Assembly: GCA_964505065.1 (NCBI GenBank)
Contig: CAZDGF010000077.1
Location: 1-10,131, forward strand
Length of the DNA stretch: 10,131 nt
Origin: JABMMZ01 sp964505065
GTDB taxonomy: Bacteria; Bacteroidota; Bacteroidia; NS11-12g; UBA955
Reading direction: 5' to 3'
The notes beneath the pieces were generated by a model. That model made no database searches. It was not told the DNA's origin and was given only the letters and a program-made list of their open reading frames with translations. A program made the translations under genes and the position numbers. This document shows, piece by piece, positions 1 to 7,114 of this stretch. Each line of letters opens with the position of its first letter. Within the stretch, counting starts at the first letter, position 1.

Positions 1-11
1 TTCAATTGCTG

Positions 12-32
12 AATTTGGGTTAAACCCAAATT
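12..32. repeat. Perfect palindrome, 9-bp arms, 3-nt loop
   Basis: The arms AATTTGGGT (12-20) and ACCCAAATT (24-32) are exact reverse complements around TAA. A degenerate relative lies at 71-90, where GGGATTAACCCC sits at the centre of an imperfect palindrome with wobble pairs. No T-tract follows, so it is not a typical intrinsic terminator. It could be a protein-binding site or part of a repeat element. Confidence 0.6.
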
Positions 33-104
33 AATCAATAGGAGATTTGAAAAATCGAACTATTTGATTTAGTTGGGATTAACCCCGATTTAAAAATTGC
101 AATT

Positions 105-121
105 ATGTTTTGTAAAAACAT
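105..121. repeat. Small hairpin, 7-bp arms, 3-nt loop
   Basis: The arms ATGTTTT (105-111) and AAAACAT (115-121) pair perfectly around GTA. The stem is AT-rich and weak alone. It is listed because it is one of three exact inverted repeats with 3-nt loops within 160 bp. Confidence 0.4.
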
Positions 122-141
122 GATTTGAAATTTGTTATTCG

Positions 142-164
142 ATTCAGCAATTCTATTGCTGAAT
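142..164. repeat. Perfect hairpin, 10-bp arms, 3-nt loop
   Basis: The arms ATTCAGCAAT (142-151) and ATTGCTGAAT (155-164) are exact reverse complements around TCT. The right arm is the first half of the 20-bp direct repeat. It lies about 30 bp beyond the terminator of the large minus-strand gene and has no U-tract, so it is probably part of the repeat element. Confidence 0.6.
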
Positions 165-196
165 TTGGGTTAAATTTTTGTAATTCAAAAATCAAC

Positions 197-233
197 AAAA
201 AGTCCCTTTAAGCTAAACTTAAAGAGACTTTTT
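197..233 (-). terminator. Intrinsic terminator of the giant surface-protein gene
   Basis: AAAAAGTC (197-204) and CTTTAAG (206-212) pair with CTTAAAG (218-224) and GACTTTTT (226-233). There is one C/A mismatch (205/225) and a 5-nt loop (213-217). On the minus strand the GC-containing stem is followed by a run of five T (complement of 197-201), as expected for factor-independent termination about 40 bp after the stop codon at 272. The symmetric A and T runs mean it could also act on transcripts arriving from the left. Confidence 0.85.
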
Positions 234-271
234 GAGTTAGAGAATCTATAGTTTTAGTTTTTAGTTTTTTA

Positions 272-3200
272 TTATCGAACAATTACTAATTTACTTGTGC
301 CTATTATTCTGCCATCTTTTACCACATTTACAAAATAAACACCCTGCTGCCACTCGATGGTATTAATGTTTACTTGTTTTTCAAATACACTATTTTCAAC
401 GGTTGTTACATGTTTGCCATTTATATCGTAAACCTTAAAGCTAACTGTGCCATTGGTTTCTGCAAATTGGTAATCTATAGTAACCTTGTCTTTTGCAGGG
501 TTGGGGTACATAACTACATCAAAGGCTTCGAACATATTTTTTACTATTTTGGTTTGCTCATCGCAAGGGGGCAATGCCATACATATTGTTTGCCAACAGG
601 TTTTGCCTGTAGCCACTTCGGTAAGCAATACTTTAAAGCAAATAATGTTAGTATTAGCATTGTTTGGGGTAAATAGCACATTGAATTGCTGCATACCGCT
701 TGCAATAGGATTGGGCGAAACGGCACCAAATGTACCTGCTGCTATTGGCAGAATTGTTACTGTGGCTGGTCCTGAAAATGGATTAAATACTGTAACGTCT
801 ATATCATACGTCCATATACCATTGCTATTTTCTTTTTTGCAAAATGCACAGAAACCATATACAGCCACCTCACAGCTATCTTTACATGGTTTGTACTCCA
901 CTTTTACAGAATCTTTGCATATTTGCCCTGTTATGGCATCTAAGCCATATAAATAAATAGTAATAAAGCTATTGGTAGGAGGTAAATCTGTATAGGTATA
1001 ACATAGGGTTTGGCTGCCATTATTAATAGTTACAGGATTTGGCACAAAAGAACCCGAAGGGGTGCTTATAGTTAGGGTAGAAGCATTTGCACCACCCCAG
1101 TTTACATCAAGGCAAACATAGTATTGCGGATTTCCGCTGCCATCGTAGCCTGCACAATTAAAGCGTTTTATTTTACCTTTTAGTTTACAATCTTTGCTTT
1201 CGCATGGGGGTAGTTCTATACATATTGTGGTATCGCATTTTGTAGTCAAATTATAAATAACAATATTAAAACATGCAAAATTATTAACTGGTGGAATATC
1301 TTCAAATACAGCGGTTACAGTATTTACGCCAGCTGCCAATGTTAATGGGCTAATGCTGCTTATAGTGCCTTGCGATGAAGAAATACTTATGCCTGCACCT
1401 GCGCCCAATGTATTATTTACAGTAAAGGTTAAATTATACGTTTGATTACCCAATGGCGAAACAGGACCGCAGTTGATTGTTGCTTTTAAATTAAACTTAC
1501 AGCCACCACATTTTACAAAAGTAATATCTATTGGTGGCGAGGTAATAGTACAGCCAAATACGGTTGTAATTTGCACTGTGTATGAGCCTGCTTGATAAAG
1601 CGGTATATGAATAGTATCGCTTATAGCCCAAGCAATAGGCACATTGTTGTAATACCATTGGTACTGCGCATAGCCTTTGGGGGCATGCCATACAAGATTG
1701 GTTACAGTATCGCAAATATCATAACAGCCTATCATTAAGCCACACAAATCTGGCAATGGGTTTACAGTTCTTGTATCGCTGGCTGTGCAGCCAAAAGTAT
1801 CTACAACTGTAACAGTATAATTTTGAGGAATACCTACTGTTATAGAATCGTTCATAGAGCCAGTACTCCAATATAAATAATCTATATTGGTACTTGTGGT
1901 AGTGGCTACTAATAAATTGGGTGTACCTGCGCATAAGGTAGGATTAGCTGTTATGGCAACATTTGGCAGTGCATGAACTGTAACATTCAAAGTATCTGCA
2001 CCATAGCAAGTATCTGCACTTTGAATATTTACTACAATGGTGTGTGCACCCAATGTGGCTGCATAAAAGAAAACACTTGATGAGTTTCCTGCATAGCTGC
2101 CGTCTATTGTCCAGCTAAATACTGTACCTGGGGCATTGGGATAATTAGGGAAATATTGGTATTGCGAGTATTGACACAATTCTTTATCGCCAATAATATT
2201 GGGGCGTGGGCGGCTTTTTACCAATACATTGATGCTATTGCTACGAGCAAAACAGCCCTTGCTATCTCTAACATCGGCATAGTATGTACCTGTTTGATTA
2301 ACAGTAATGGTTTGAACTGTTTGTACATTACTCCATAAATAATTATAAGCAGGATAACCACCCGTTGGCACTACTTTTAGTTTTACAGAATCGCCCTCGC
2401 AAAACTTAATAGCACCTAATGCCTGTGCAACAGCCGATAGTGTATTTCTTAATACCCTAACCCTGCGCATAGCAGTATCTGTGCAACCCATAGGGTTTAC
2501 AATGGTTAAAATTGCAGTGTATAATCCTGCGTTAGAATAACTTCTTATTGGGCTTGTAATAAGCGATGTTGCCCCATCGCCAAATGCCCAACTGCTTGCT
2601 AAAGATGTGCCTGTACTTGTATTGTTGAATAAAACTGGTTGCCCTACACATACTGAATCTACAACTGTAAACTTGGCATTGGGCAAAGCGGGTATTATTA
2701 TGGTTTTAGAAATTGTACAAACACCACCCACTACCAAAGTAACAGTATAAGTGCCAGGAAATAAATTTCTAACAGGATTTTTTTGTGTACTTGTATAGCT
2801 GCCTGGCATTATAAGCCAACTCCACGAAGGGGCAGGATAGCCAGAAAGCAGCTTGGTAGTGTTTACAAATTTAACTTTTACTGAGTCGGAATTATTAGTA
2901 CAATACGTAGAATCATAAAAATTAGGAATAAATTTAATGGTATCTACCTTAAACATACAAACCGTACAATAGCCTGTACCTGCTGCATCGGGCACATCGG
3001 CACAAAGCTGAACTTTGTAATACCCTGGCTCTGTAAATGTATGAGATGTATTATTGCCCGAAGCATTAGTTCCATTAAATGGGTCGTCAAAATTCCAAAC
3101 AGGATTAATAACACCTGTACTTAAAGAGGCTATAAAACTATCTTTGCTACAGCCTACTCTTTTTCTTGTATAATTAATAGAATAAGGCGTTGCTGGCGTA

Positions 3201-5887
3201 CAGTTAGAAGTACAATTAATGATGCTTATTGTAATATTGTTGCTGGTATCTTTACAACCAAAAGCATTTGTGCCTACGGCAAAGTAAGTACCAGTGGATG
3301 ATGAATTATACGAAGTACCTGCGGCTACCAAACCTGGATTAAACCATTGATAAGTAGTGCCTATGGCTGGTGCAGCAACATACAATGTATTATTAACTGG
3401 TGCAGCACAATAGGTAACTAAATTTGGGGTAGAAATGGTAACATTCGGTTTAGGATTTACAGAAATTGGTTTTGTAACCGTACTACTACCTGGACAACTA
3501 CCGCCATAAGTAGCTGTTAAGGTAATAATATAATTAGCTGGGGCATTGTAAATATGCGTAACAGGGCTGCCTGTAGCAGTAAAACCATCGCCAAAATTCC
3601 AAGCGTAACTAACAGCACCGCTGCTGCTCATAATGGCACCTATGCCTTGGCATATTGTGGCAGGGGCAGTAATTGTAGGTGTTGGCGGCATTCCTACTGT
3701 TACAGCTATAGAATCTTTACGAGATACACCACAAACTGTACGTTTTAATACCACCCAAGCAGCACCTGTATAATTATTCCATTGCACACCTATATTGGGT
3801 GTATATTGCCCTGTATTTACACTTCCTGCCACAGTAGGATTGATACTCCATTCAAACAATGTGCCTTGAGCGGTAGTACTATAACTTACATTGCTATTGG
3901 CGCATGGGGCATTATTGCCAGCTATTGGCGAAGGCGACATTGGCAATAAACTATTTATACTTAAAGAAACAGCAGTAGATTTACACCCTGTTATAGGATT
4001 TACTTGCACTGCGGAAATACTATAAGGTCCACTTGGTCCCCATACTACGCTTACAGTATTGCCAACTGCTTGGCTTGGTGTACCATTGGTAACTTGCCAA
4101 GCAACACTTAGGCTGCCGCTGGTAGGGTATGCAATATACATATACGCATTGTTAGGACATACAAACAAAGCACCTTTAATACTATCTACTGGCGGAGGGA
4201 TAGGATTTACAGTTAAATTTATTTTTTGAGGACTATTGCAATACTGCCCCGATAAATCGTTGGCTGTAATTACAAAATTGCCTGCGCCATACGTCCATAA
4301 GCCTGCAAAAGGCGTATTGCCAACAATAGTATTAGATGCCACCAAAGTATTTGATGAATTATGAATTGTCCAATAAATATTAGAGGGGGCAGGAAATATT
4401 CCAAATGAAAAAGTTTGATTTACACATATTTTAGCAGGTCCTGAAACAAACATTTGCGGACGCAATGAAATTGGTTTTACTGTTTGTCCGCCACAATTAA
4501 GGCTTGGAATAGCCCCAGGTGTATTATGAAAATAAGTAGCTGTTACAGCACCCGTAATATTGGGGTTGTAAAAACAAACTTTCACTTCGTGTACATTAAT
4601 AGAATCTGAAAGCACAGTAGCGCCCGCAGGAAAAGTCCACCGAATACTGTCTATCGGAATATCGCAACTTAAATGGTAAGAATAGCATTTGCCTAAACAA
4701 ACCAAAGATGGTCCGCTAATAGTAGCGTTAGGCACTATTATAGGTACAAAAACTGTAGTAGGCGCATTGCAAAACCCGGGGCAATTTACCCCAAGTGTAA
4801 TGCTTCCTGGTCCTACGTTGCCCCATTGAACTGTTAAGGTAGAATCGTTAGAAGGTCCTATAATTGTGCCATTGGTAACACTCCAATTGTAAGTGCCACA
4901 ATTTTGTGCATTGGTATTGTATGTAACAGTTGTGCCTGGGCAAACAGTGCTAATACAATATATTTCTGGTCCTACGGAATTGGCAACTATAACAGTAGCA
5001 TAAGCAGTATCTTTACAATGACATTCATTTTCTACTACCAACATAACAGTATAAGTACCTGCTGTGGTATAAGCATGGCTTGTGTTTCCACCGTTCGGTC
5101 CTGGTAAAAAAGCTGAACCGCCATCGCCAAAATACCAACTAAAACTGGCTATTGGGCTACCCACCCCTGCGGTAGATTGATTGATAAATTGTACCATTTG
5201 ATTTTTACAAACATTAATAACCAAGCCAGTTGCAGGGGGCAGGGTGGTAAATGCAGCCGTTGGTTTACCTACCACTTCCACACATATTTCTACCTCTTTT
5301 TCGCAACCCCATATATTGGTTTCTTTTACTTTTATTGAGCCTGTGCCTACACCTGTCCAATATACAGTTGCTATATTGCTGCTACTGCTCCATATAGCTG
5401 CACCATTTACAGTCCATAAATAAGTGCTACCTGCATTAAAAGGGGTGCTATATTTAATGGTTGTAGAATCGCAGGCTACAAGGCAGGTTACACCATCTTT
5501 AGGATTTTGAGTTCCTCCTCTACCGCCACATCCTGCAATAAAATTGGGTGTAATTTTAGGTGTAGGCAAGGCATGAATAACCACATTGTATGAGCCAGTG
5601 CAAATAATATTATTAAGTGCATCTTTTACAGCCACTGTTACAGTACCTGTGCCTGCATTTGTCCATGCTACACTAACACTACTGCCAGAGCCTATTACAG
5701 TGCCTCCACCTGTAGCGTTCCAAATGTATGTAACCCCTGTGGGCGAAACTGAATAGGTAGTTGTTTGATTTTCGCAAACATTGGCTAAACCTGTAAATGT
5801 GCAAGCATTTGTAGAAAAGGCCACAAAGCTCGTAATACATAAAAGGAAAACCAATTTAATGTTTAATTTTTTGTAGATTTGTTTCAT
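272..5887 (-). CDS. Giant secreted PKD-repeat protein with T9SS type A sorting domain
   Basis: The predicted protein has 1871 residues and is probably an exported surface protein or adhesin. Residues 1-29 form a signal peptide: a Lys-rich start, a hydrophobic core at about 11-24, and a likely signal peptidase I cut near STNA. At least seven PKD-like units share a Trp-x-Val/Ile opening and a later Val-x-Trp or similar strand, for example near 54-86, 156-187, 333-365, 595-626 and 678-714. Canonical PKD cores appear as WYFGDG (251-256), WNFGDG (763-768), a degenerate WNFDD (931-935) and WAFGDG (1100-1105). Three Cys-rich modules fill 1460-1775. The end, about 1791-1871, is a T9SS type A sorting domain with MYPNP (1793-1797), VYDINGK and a GVYFV strand. 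Such proteins cross the outer membrane by T9SS and are anchored or released after removal of this domain. No enzymatic domain is visible, so ligand and role are unknown. The ATG at 5887 is preceded by an A-rich leader without a Shine-Dalgarno site. It has its own promoter and terminator, so it is probably monocistronic. Confidence 0.93.
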   Translation of the reverse strand: MKQIYKKLNIKLVFLLCITSFVAFSTNACTFTGLANVCENQTTTYSVSPTGVTYIWNATGGGTVIGSGSSVSVAWTNAGTGTVTVAVKDALNNIICTGSYNVVIHALPTPKITPNFIAGCGGRGGTQNPKDGVTCLVACDSTTIKYSTPFNAGSTYLWTVNGAAIWSSSSNIATVYWTGVGTGSIKVKETNIWGCEKEVEICVEVVGKPTAAFTTLPPATGLVINVCKNQMVQFINQSTAGVGSPIASFSWYFGDGGSAFLPGPNGGNTSHAYTTAGTYTVMLVVENECHCKDTAYATVIVANSVGPEIYCISTVCPGTTVTYNTNAQNCGTYNWSVTNGTIIGPSNDSTLTVQWGNVGPGSITLGVNCPGFCNAPTTVFVPIIVPNATISGPSLVCLGKCYSYHLSCDIPIDSIRWTFPAGATVLSDSINVHEVKVCFYNPNITGAVTATYFHNTPGAIPSLNCGGQTVKPISLRPQMFVSGPAKICVNQTFSFGIFPAPSNIYWTIHNSSNTLVASNTIVGNTPFAGLWTYGAGNFVITANDLSGQYCNSPQKINLTVNPIPPPVDSIKGALFVCPNNAYMYIAYPTSGSLSVAWQVTNGTPSQAVGNTVSVVWGPSGPYSISAVQVNPITGCKSTAVSLSINSLLPMSPSPIAGNNAPCANSNVSYSTTAQGTLFEWSINPTVAGSVNTGQYTPNIGVQWNNYTGAAWVVLKRTVCGVSRKDSIAVTVGMPPTPTITAPATICQGIGAIMSSSGAVSYAWNFGDGFTATGSPVTHIYNAPANYIITLTATYGGSCPGSSTVTKPISVNPKPNVTISTPNLVTYCAAPVNNTLYVAAPAIGTTYQWFNPGLVAAGTSYNSSSTGTYFAVGTNAFGCKDTSNNITISIINCTSNCTPATPYSINYTRKRVGCSKDSFIASLSTGVINPVWNFDDPFNGTNASGNNTSHTFTEPGYYKVQLCADVPDAAGTGYCTVCMFKVDTIKFIPNFYDSTYCTNNSDSVKVKFVNTTKLLSGYPAPSWSWLIMPGSYTSTQKNPVRNLFPGTYTVTLVVGGVCTISKTIIIPALPNAKFTVVDSVCVGQPVLFNNTSTGTSLASSWAFGDGATSLITSPIRSYSNAGLYTAILTIVNPMGCTDTAMRRVRVLRNTLSAVAQALGAIKFCEGDSVKLKVVPTGGYPAYNYLWSNVQTVQTITVNQTGTYYADVRDSKGCFARSNSINVLVKSRPRPNIIGDKELCQYSQYQYFPNYPNAPGTVFSWTIDGSYAGNSSSVFFYAATLGAHTIVVNIQSADTCYGADTLNVTVHALPNVAITANPTLCAGTPNLLVATTTSTNIDYLYWSTGSMNDSITVGIPQNYTVTVVDTFGCTASDTRTVNPLPDLCGLMIGCYDICDTVTNLVWHAPKGYAQYQWYYNNVPIAWAISDTIHIPLYQAGSYTVQITTVFGCTITSPPIDITFVKCGGCKFNLKATINCGPVSPLGNQTYNLTFTVNNTLGAGAGISISSSQGTISSISPLTLAAGVNTVTAVFEDIPPVNNFACFNIVIYNLTTKCDTTICIELPPCESKDCKLKGKIKRFNCAGYDGSGNPQYYVCLDVNWGGANASTLTISTPSGSFVPNPVTINNGSQTLCYTYTDLPPTNSFITIYLYGLDAITGQICKDSVKVEYKPCKDSCEVAVYGFCAFCKKENSNGIWTYDIDVTVFNPFSGPATVTILPIAAGTFGAVSPNPIASGMQQFNVLFTPNNANTNIICFKVLLTEVATGKTCWQTICMALPPCDEQTKIVKNMFEAFDVVMYPNPAKDKVTIDYQFAETNGTVSFKVYDINGKHVTTVENSVFEKQVNINTIEWQQGVYFVNVVKDGRIIGTSKLVIVR
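275..517 (-). other. T9SS type A C-terminal sorting domain (part of the giant protein)
   Basis: These codons encode about residues 1791-1871. MYPNP is followed by a KVTIDY strand, the VSFKVYDINGK motif, a GVYFVNV strand and a final SKLVIVR. This matches the Por secretion C-terminal sorting domain family (TIGR04183 type) as I remember it. It is recognised by the T9SS outer-membrane translocon and normally cleaved on export. No T9SS machinery genes lie in the window. Confidence 0.88.
563..1510 (-). repeat. Three tandem Cys-rich modules of about 102-107 residues in the giant protein
   Basis: Module boundaries fall at cysteines 1460, 1562, 1668 and 1775, giving spacings of 102, 106 and 107 residues. 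Each module opens with two or three clustered cysteines. The middle carries a Gly-rich strand, and an xPPxN-like turn follows in the first two (IPPVNNF, LPPTNSF); the third has TPNNANT. Each ends on a Cys-containing strand closing in LPPC, YKPC or LPPC. The copies are clearly related in protein but strongly diverged. They sit between the last PKD-like units and the sorting domain. I do not recognise a named family. Confidence 0.7.
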
Positions 5888-5923
5888 ATTTTAGTTTTTT
5901 AGTTTTTTTAAAAATTAGATGCC

Positions 5924-5945
5924 AAAAAGAAAAAGAGAGAAAGAA
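5924..5945 (-). other. 22-nt pyrimidine-only tract in the leader of the giant gene
   Basis: The plus strand is purine only from 5924 to 5945, so the predicted minus-strand leader contains an unbroken C/U run. It lies between the promoter at 5973-6001 and the start codon at 5887. Closer to the start the leader changes to an A-rich ACTAAAAAACTAAAAT stretch. This could keep the leader unstructured for SD-independent initiation; that is inference. Confidence 0.35.
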
Positions 5946-5972
5946 CTGATTACTTTATCAATAATAATTATA

Positions 5973-6001
5973 CAAACATAGATGTTTTTTTTATTAAACA
6001 A
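5973..6001 (-). promoter_or_regulatory. Bacteroidota-type promoter of the giant surface-protein gene
   Basis: Read on the minus strand, TTG (6001-5999) is followed by an 18-nt spacer and TATGTTTG (5980-5973). This is an exact match to the Bacteroidota housekeeping consensus TTG-N(17-23)-TAnnTTTG. Initiation would fall near 5967-5970 and give a leader of about 80 nt before the ATG at 5887. Confidence 0.72.
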
Positions 6002-6031
6002 GTATGCCTCGTGTTTTTATATATAATTAAA

Positions 6032-6049
6032 AATGACATAATAATGACA
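6032..6049 (+). promoter_or_regulatory. AATGACA direct repeat with 11-bp period, possible regulator site
   Basis: AATGACA occurs at 6032-6038 and 6043-6049, one DNA turn apart. The pair sits upstream of the -7-like element at 6073-6080, about where a -33 element and an activator would bind. No TTG is present at the proper -33 spacing, which would fit an activator-dependent promoter. The repeat is short and AT-rich, so chance is a real alternative. Confidence 0.25.
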
Positions 6050-6072
6050 ATAAATATAAAACATTGAAGTAT

Positions 6073-6080
6073 TACATTTG
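6073..6080 (+). promoter_or_regulatory. Candidate -7 element of the SET-domain gene
   Basis: TACATTTG fits TAnnTTTG exactly. No TTG lies 17-23 nt upstream. The element overlaps the TTG at 6078, which would otherwise be the most upstream start of the SET gene. This favours the in-frame TTG at 6087 and implies a transcript with almost no leader. Confidence 0.4.
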
Positions 6081-6086
6081 CACAAG

Positions 6087-6536
6087 TTGAATATTCAAAA
6101 ACAAATTTACCAAGTATTAGACAATGCAATTGAGGCTATAGAAGAAGAGTATTTATATACCAATGTTTCTCAACTGCCAAATGCTGGCAATGGTTTATAC
6201 ACTGCAATATCAATATTTAAAGATGAAATTATTTGTTATTTTAAAGGAGAAATATTAAGTGTTAATGAAACAAAAATAAGAATTGAAAATAAACACGACC
6301 AATATTTTATTTGTTTATTAAATGGCTCAATTATGGACTCAAAACATACCGAATGTTTTGCAAAATATGCCAATGATGCTGAAGGATATGGCAATAATAT
6401 ATTGAAAAACAATGCCAAAATAACTTTAGACGAAGAAGGCAATGTATGTTTAATAGCCTTAAAAAAAATAAAAACAGGCGAAGAGATATTTTGCAGCTAT
6501 GGAAAAAAATATTGGGAAAAGCATGGTGCTATTTAA
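6087..6536 (+). CDS. Small stand-alone SET-domain protein (putative protein-lysine methyltransferase)
   Basis: The gene encodes about 149 residues. Numbering from the TTG at 6078, the SET-N strand region has PNAGNGLYTA (35-44, the equivalent of the GxG S-adenosylmethionine loop), then EIICYFKGEIL (50-60). The central motif AKYANDAEG (95-103) takes the place of the classical NHS-containing motif, and NNAK follows at 111-114. The end, ALKKIKTGEEIFCSYGKKYW (127-146), carries the GEE and catalytic-Tyr SYG signature. Family knowledge suggests SAM-dependent methylation of lysine in a protein; the substrate is unknown. It is close to the minimal SET length, like viral and bacterial single-domain SET proteins, with no pre-SET or post-SET cysteines. 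No ATG lies between the in-frame stop at 6051 and the domain. I chose the TTG at 6087 over 6078 because the latter overlaps a -7-like element. The stop codon overlaps that of the convergent TOPRIM-like gene. Confidence 0.8.
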   Translation: MNIQKQIYQVLDNAIEAIEEEYLYTNVSQLPNAGNGLYTAISIFKDEIICYFKGEILSVNETKIRIENKHDQYFICLLNGSIMDSKHTECFAKYANDAEGYGNNILKNNAKITLDEEGNVCLIALKKIKTGEEIFCSYGKKYWEKHGAI

Positions 6537-7108
6537 ATCATTTTTTTATCAAACTCCGCAACAAAGTTTTTAAAATAAGCGCATTTGCTTATTAACTTAT
6601 TAAAATCTAAATGGTTGAAGATGTCAGAAATATGATTTTCAGTATATCGTTTATTTCCTTTTTGGCTTATTTTTTTCAATCTTTCTTTAGGTTCTTTAAT
6701 AAACTCAACATCATTTATAATTTTCTCTTTAGGATTTATTTTATACTGTAAATTAAAAGCTTCAATATCCGCTAAAACTAAAGCTTCAAGCTCCCATATA
6801 TTCATCAATAAAATTCCTTTTCCTTTACAAATGGTGTTTAATTCATCGTACCATTTTTTAACTTTAGTTACTTTACGTTTTTCAGAACGAAAACCGTCTA
6901 AATCTCTGATAAAAACAAAATATTTGCAATCTGTATGACTAACTATTGCTTCAAAACTTCTTTTACATTTTGGATTATCTAATTGAAAACCATTAATACC
7001 GTTTAGCAGCGATTTATAAGCAAATTTATTAGTGTATTTACGTTTAAATAAATTCTTAAAAGCCTCTGTATCATTGGGGTCTTCGCCCACCAATCCTATC
7101 TTTATCAT
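6533..7108 (-). CDS. TOPRIM-like protein (DUF4276/RloB-like), partner of the adjacent ATPase
   Basis: The predicted protein has 191 residues and begins IGLVGEDPNDTEAF, which fits the first TOPRIM strand and its acidic residue (E9). FVFIRDLDGF follows, with the metal-binding DxD at D69 and D71. The segment NIWELEALVLAD (103-114) resembles the ExEAWLLAD signature I know from DUF4276/RloB-type proteins. A Lys-rich C-terminal half follows. TOPRIM folds bind Mg2+ and in OLD-like systems act as nucleases, so a nuclease or nuclease-like role with the ATPase is inferred. The gene starts 6 bp after the ATPase stop, with AAGG a few bases before its ATG, so the two are almost certainly co-transcribed. 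Its stop codon overlaps that of the SET gene. It is compact compared with the TOPRIM part of OLD proteins, and catalytic competence is untested. Confidence 0.75.
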   Translation of the reverse strand: MIKIGLVGEDPNDTEAFKNLFKRKYTNKFAYKSLLNGINGFQLDNPKCKRSFEAIVSHTDCKYFVFIRDLDGFRSEKRKVTKVKKWYDELNTICKGKGILLMNIWELEALVLADIEAFNLQYKINPKEKIINDVEFIKEPKERLKKISQKGNKRYTENHISDIFNHLDFNKLISKCAYFKNFVAEFDKKMI

Positions 7109-7114
7109 ATCGCC

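Larger units (their letters stand above)
5..174. repeat. 20-bp direct repeat, two copies 150 bp apart
   Basis: The 20-mer ATTGCTGAATTTGGGTTAAA occurs exactly at 5-24 and again at 155-174. In the left copy its right half opens a palindrome (12-32). In the right copy its left half closes a different palindrome (142-164). Each copy therefore takes part in a different hairpin. The block starts at the window edge, so more copies may lie to the left. The sequence between the copies is not repeated, apart from GATTTGAAA at 44-52 and 122-130. I see no ORF here. The function is unknown; it may be an intergenic palindromic repeat element. Confidence 0.7.

Noticed and set aside
5..174. CRISPR array
   Set aside because: There are only two repeat copies at 150-bp spacing, the repeat is 20 bp, and no cas genes are present.
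486..956. Open frame of 156 codons on the plus strand inside the giant surface-protein gene
   Set aside because: It lies opposite the Cys-rich and sorting-domain region of a well-supported gene, and its product shows no recognisable domain. The other frames within 374-5107 are equally explained as antisense or shifted shadows.
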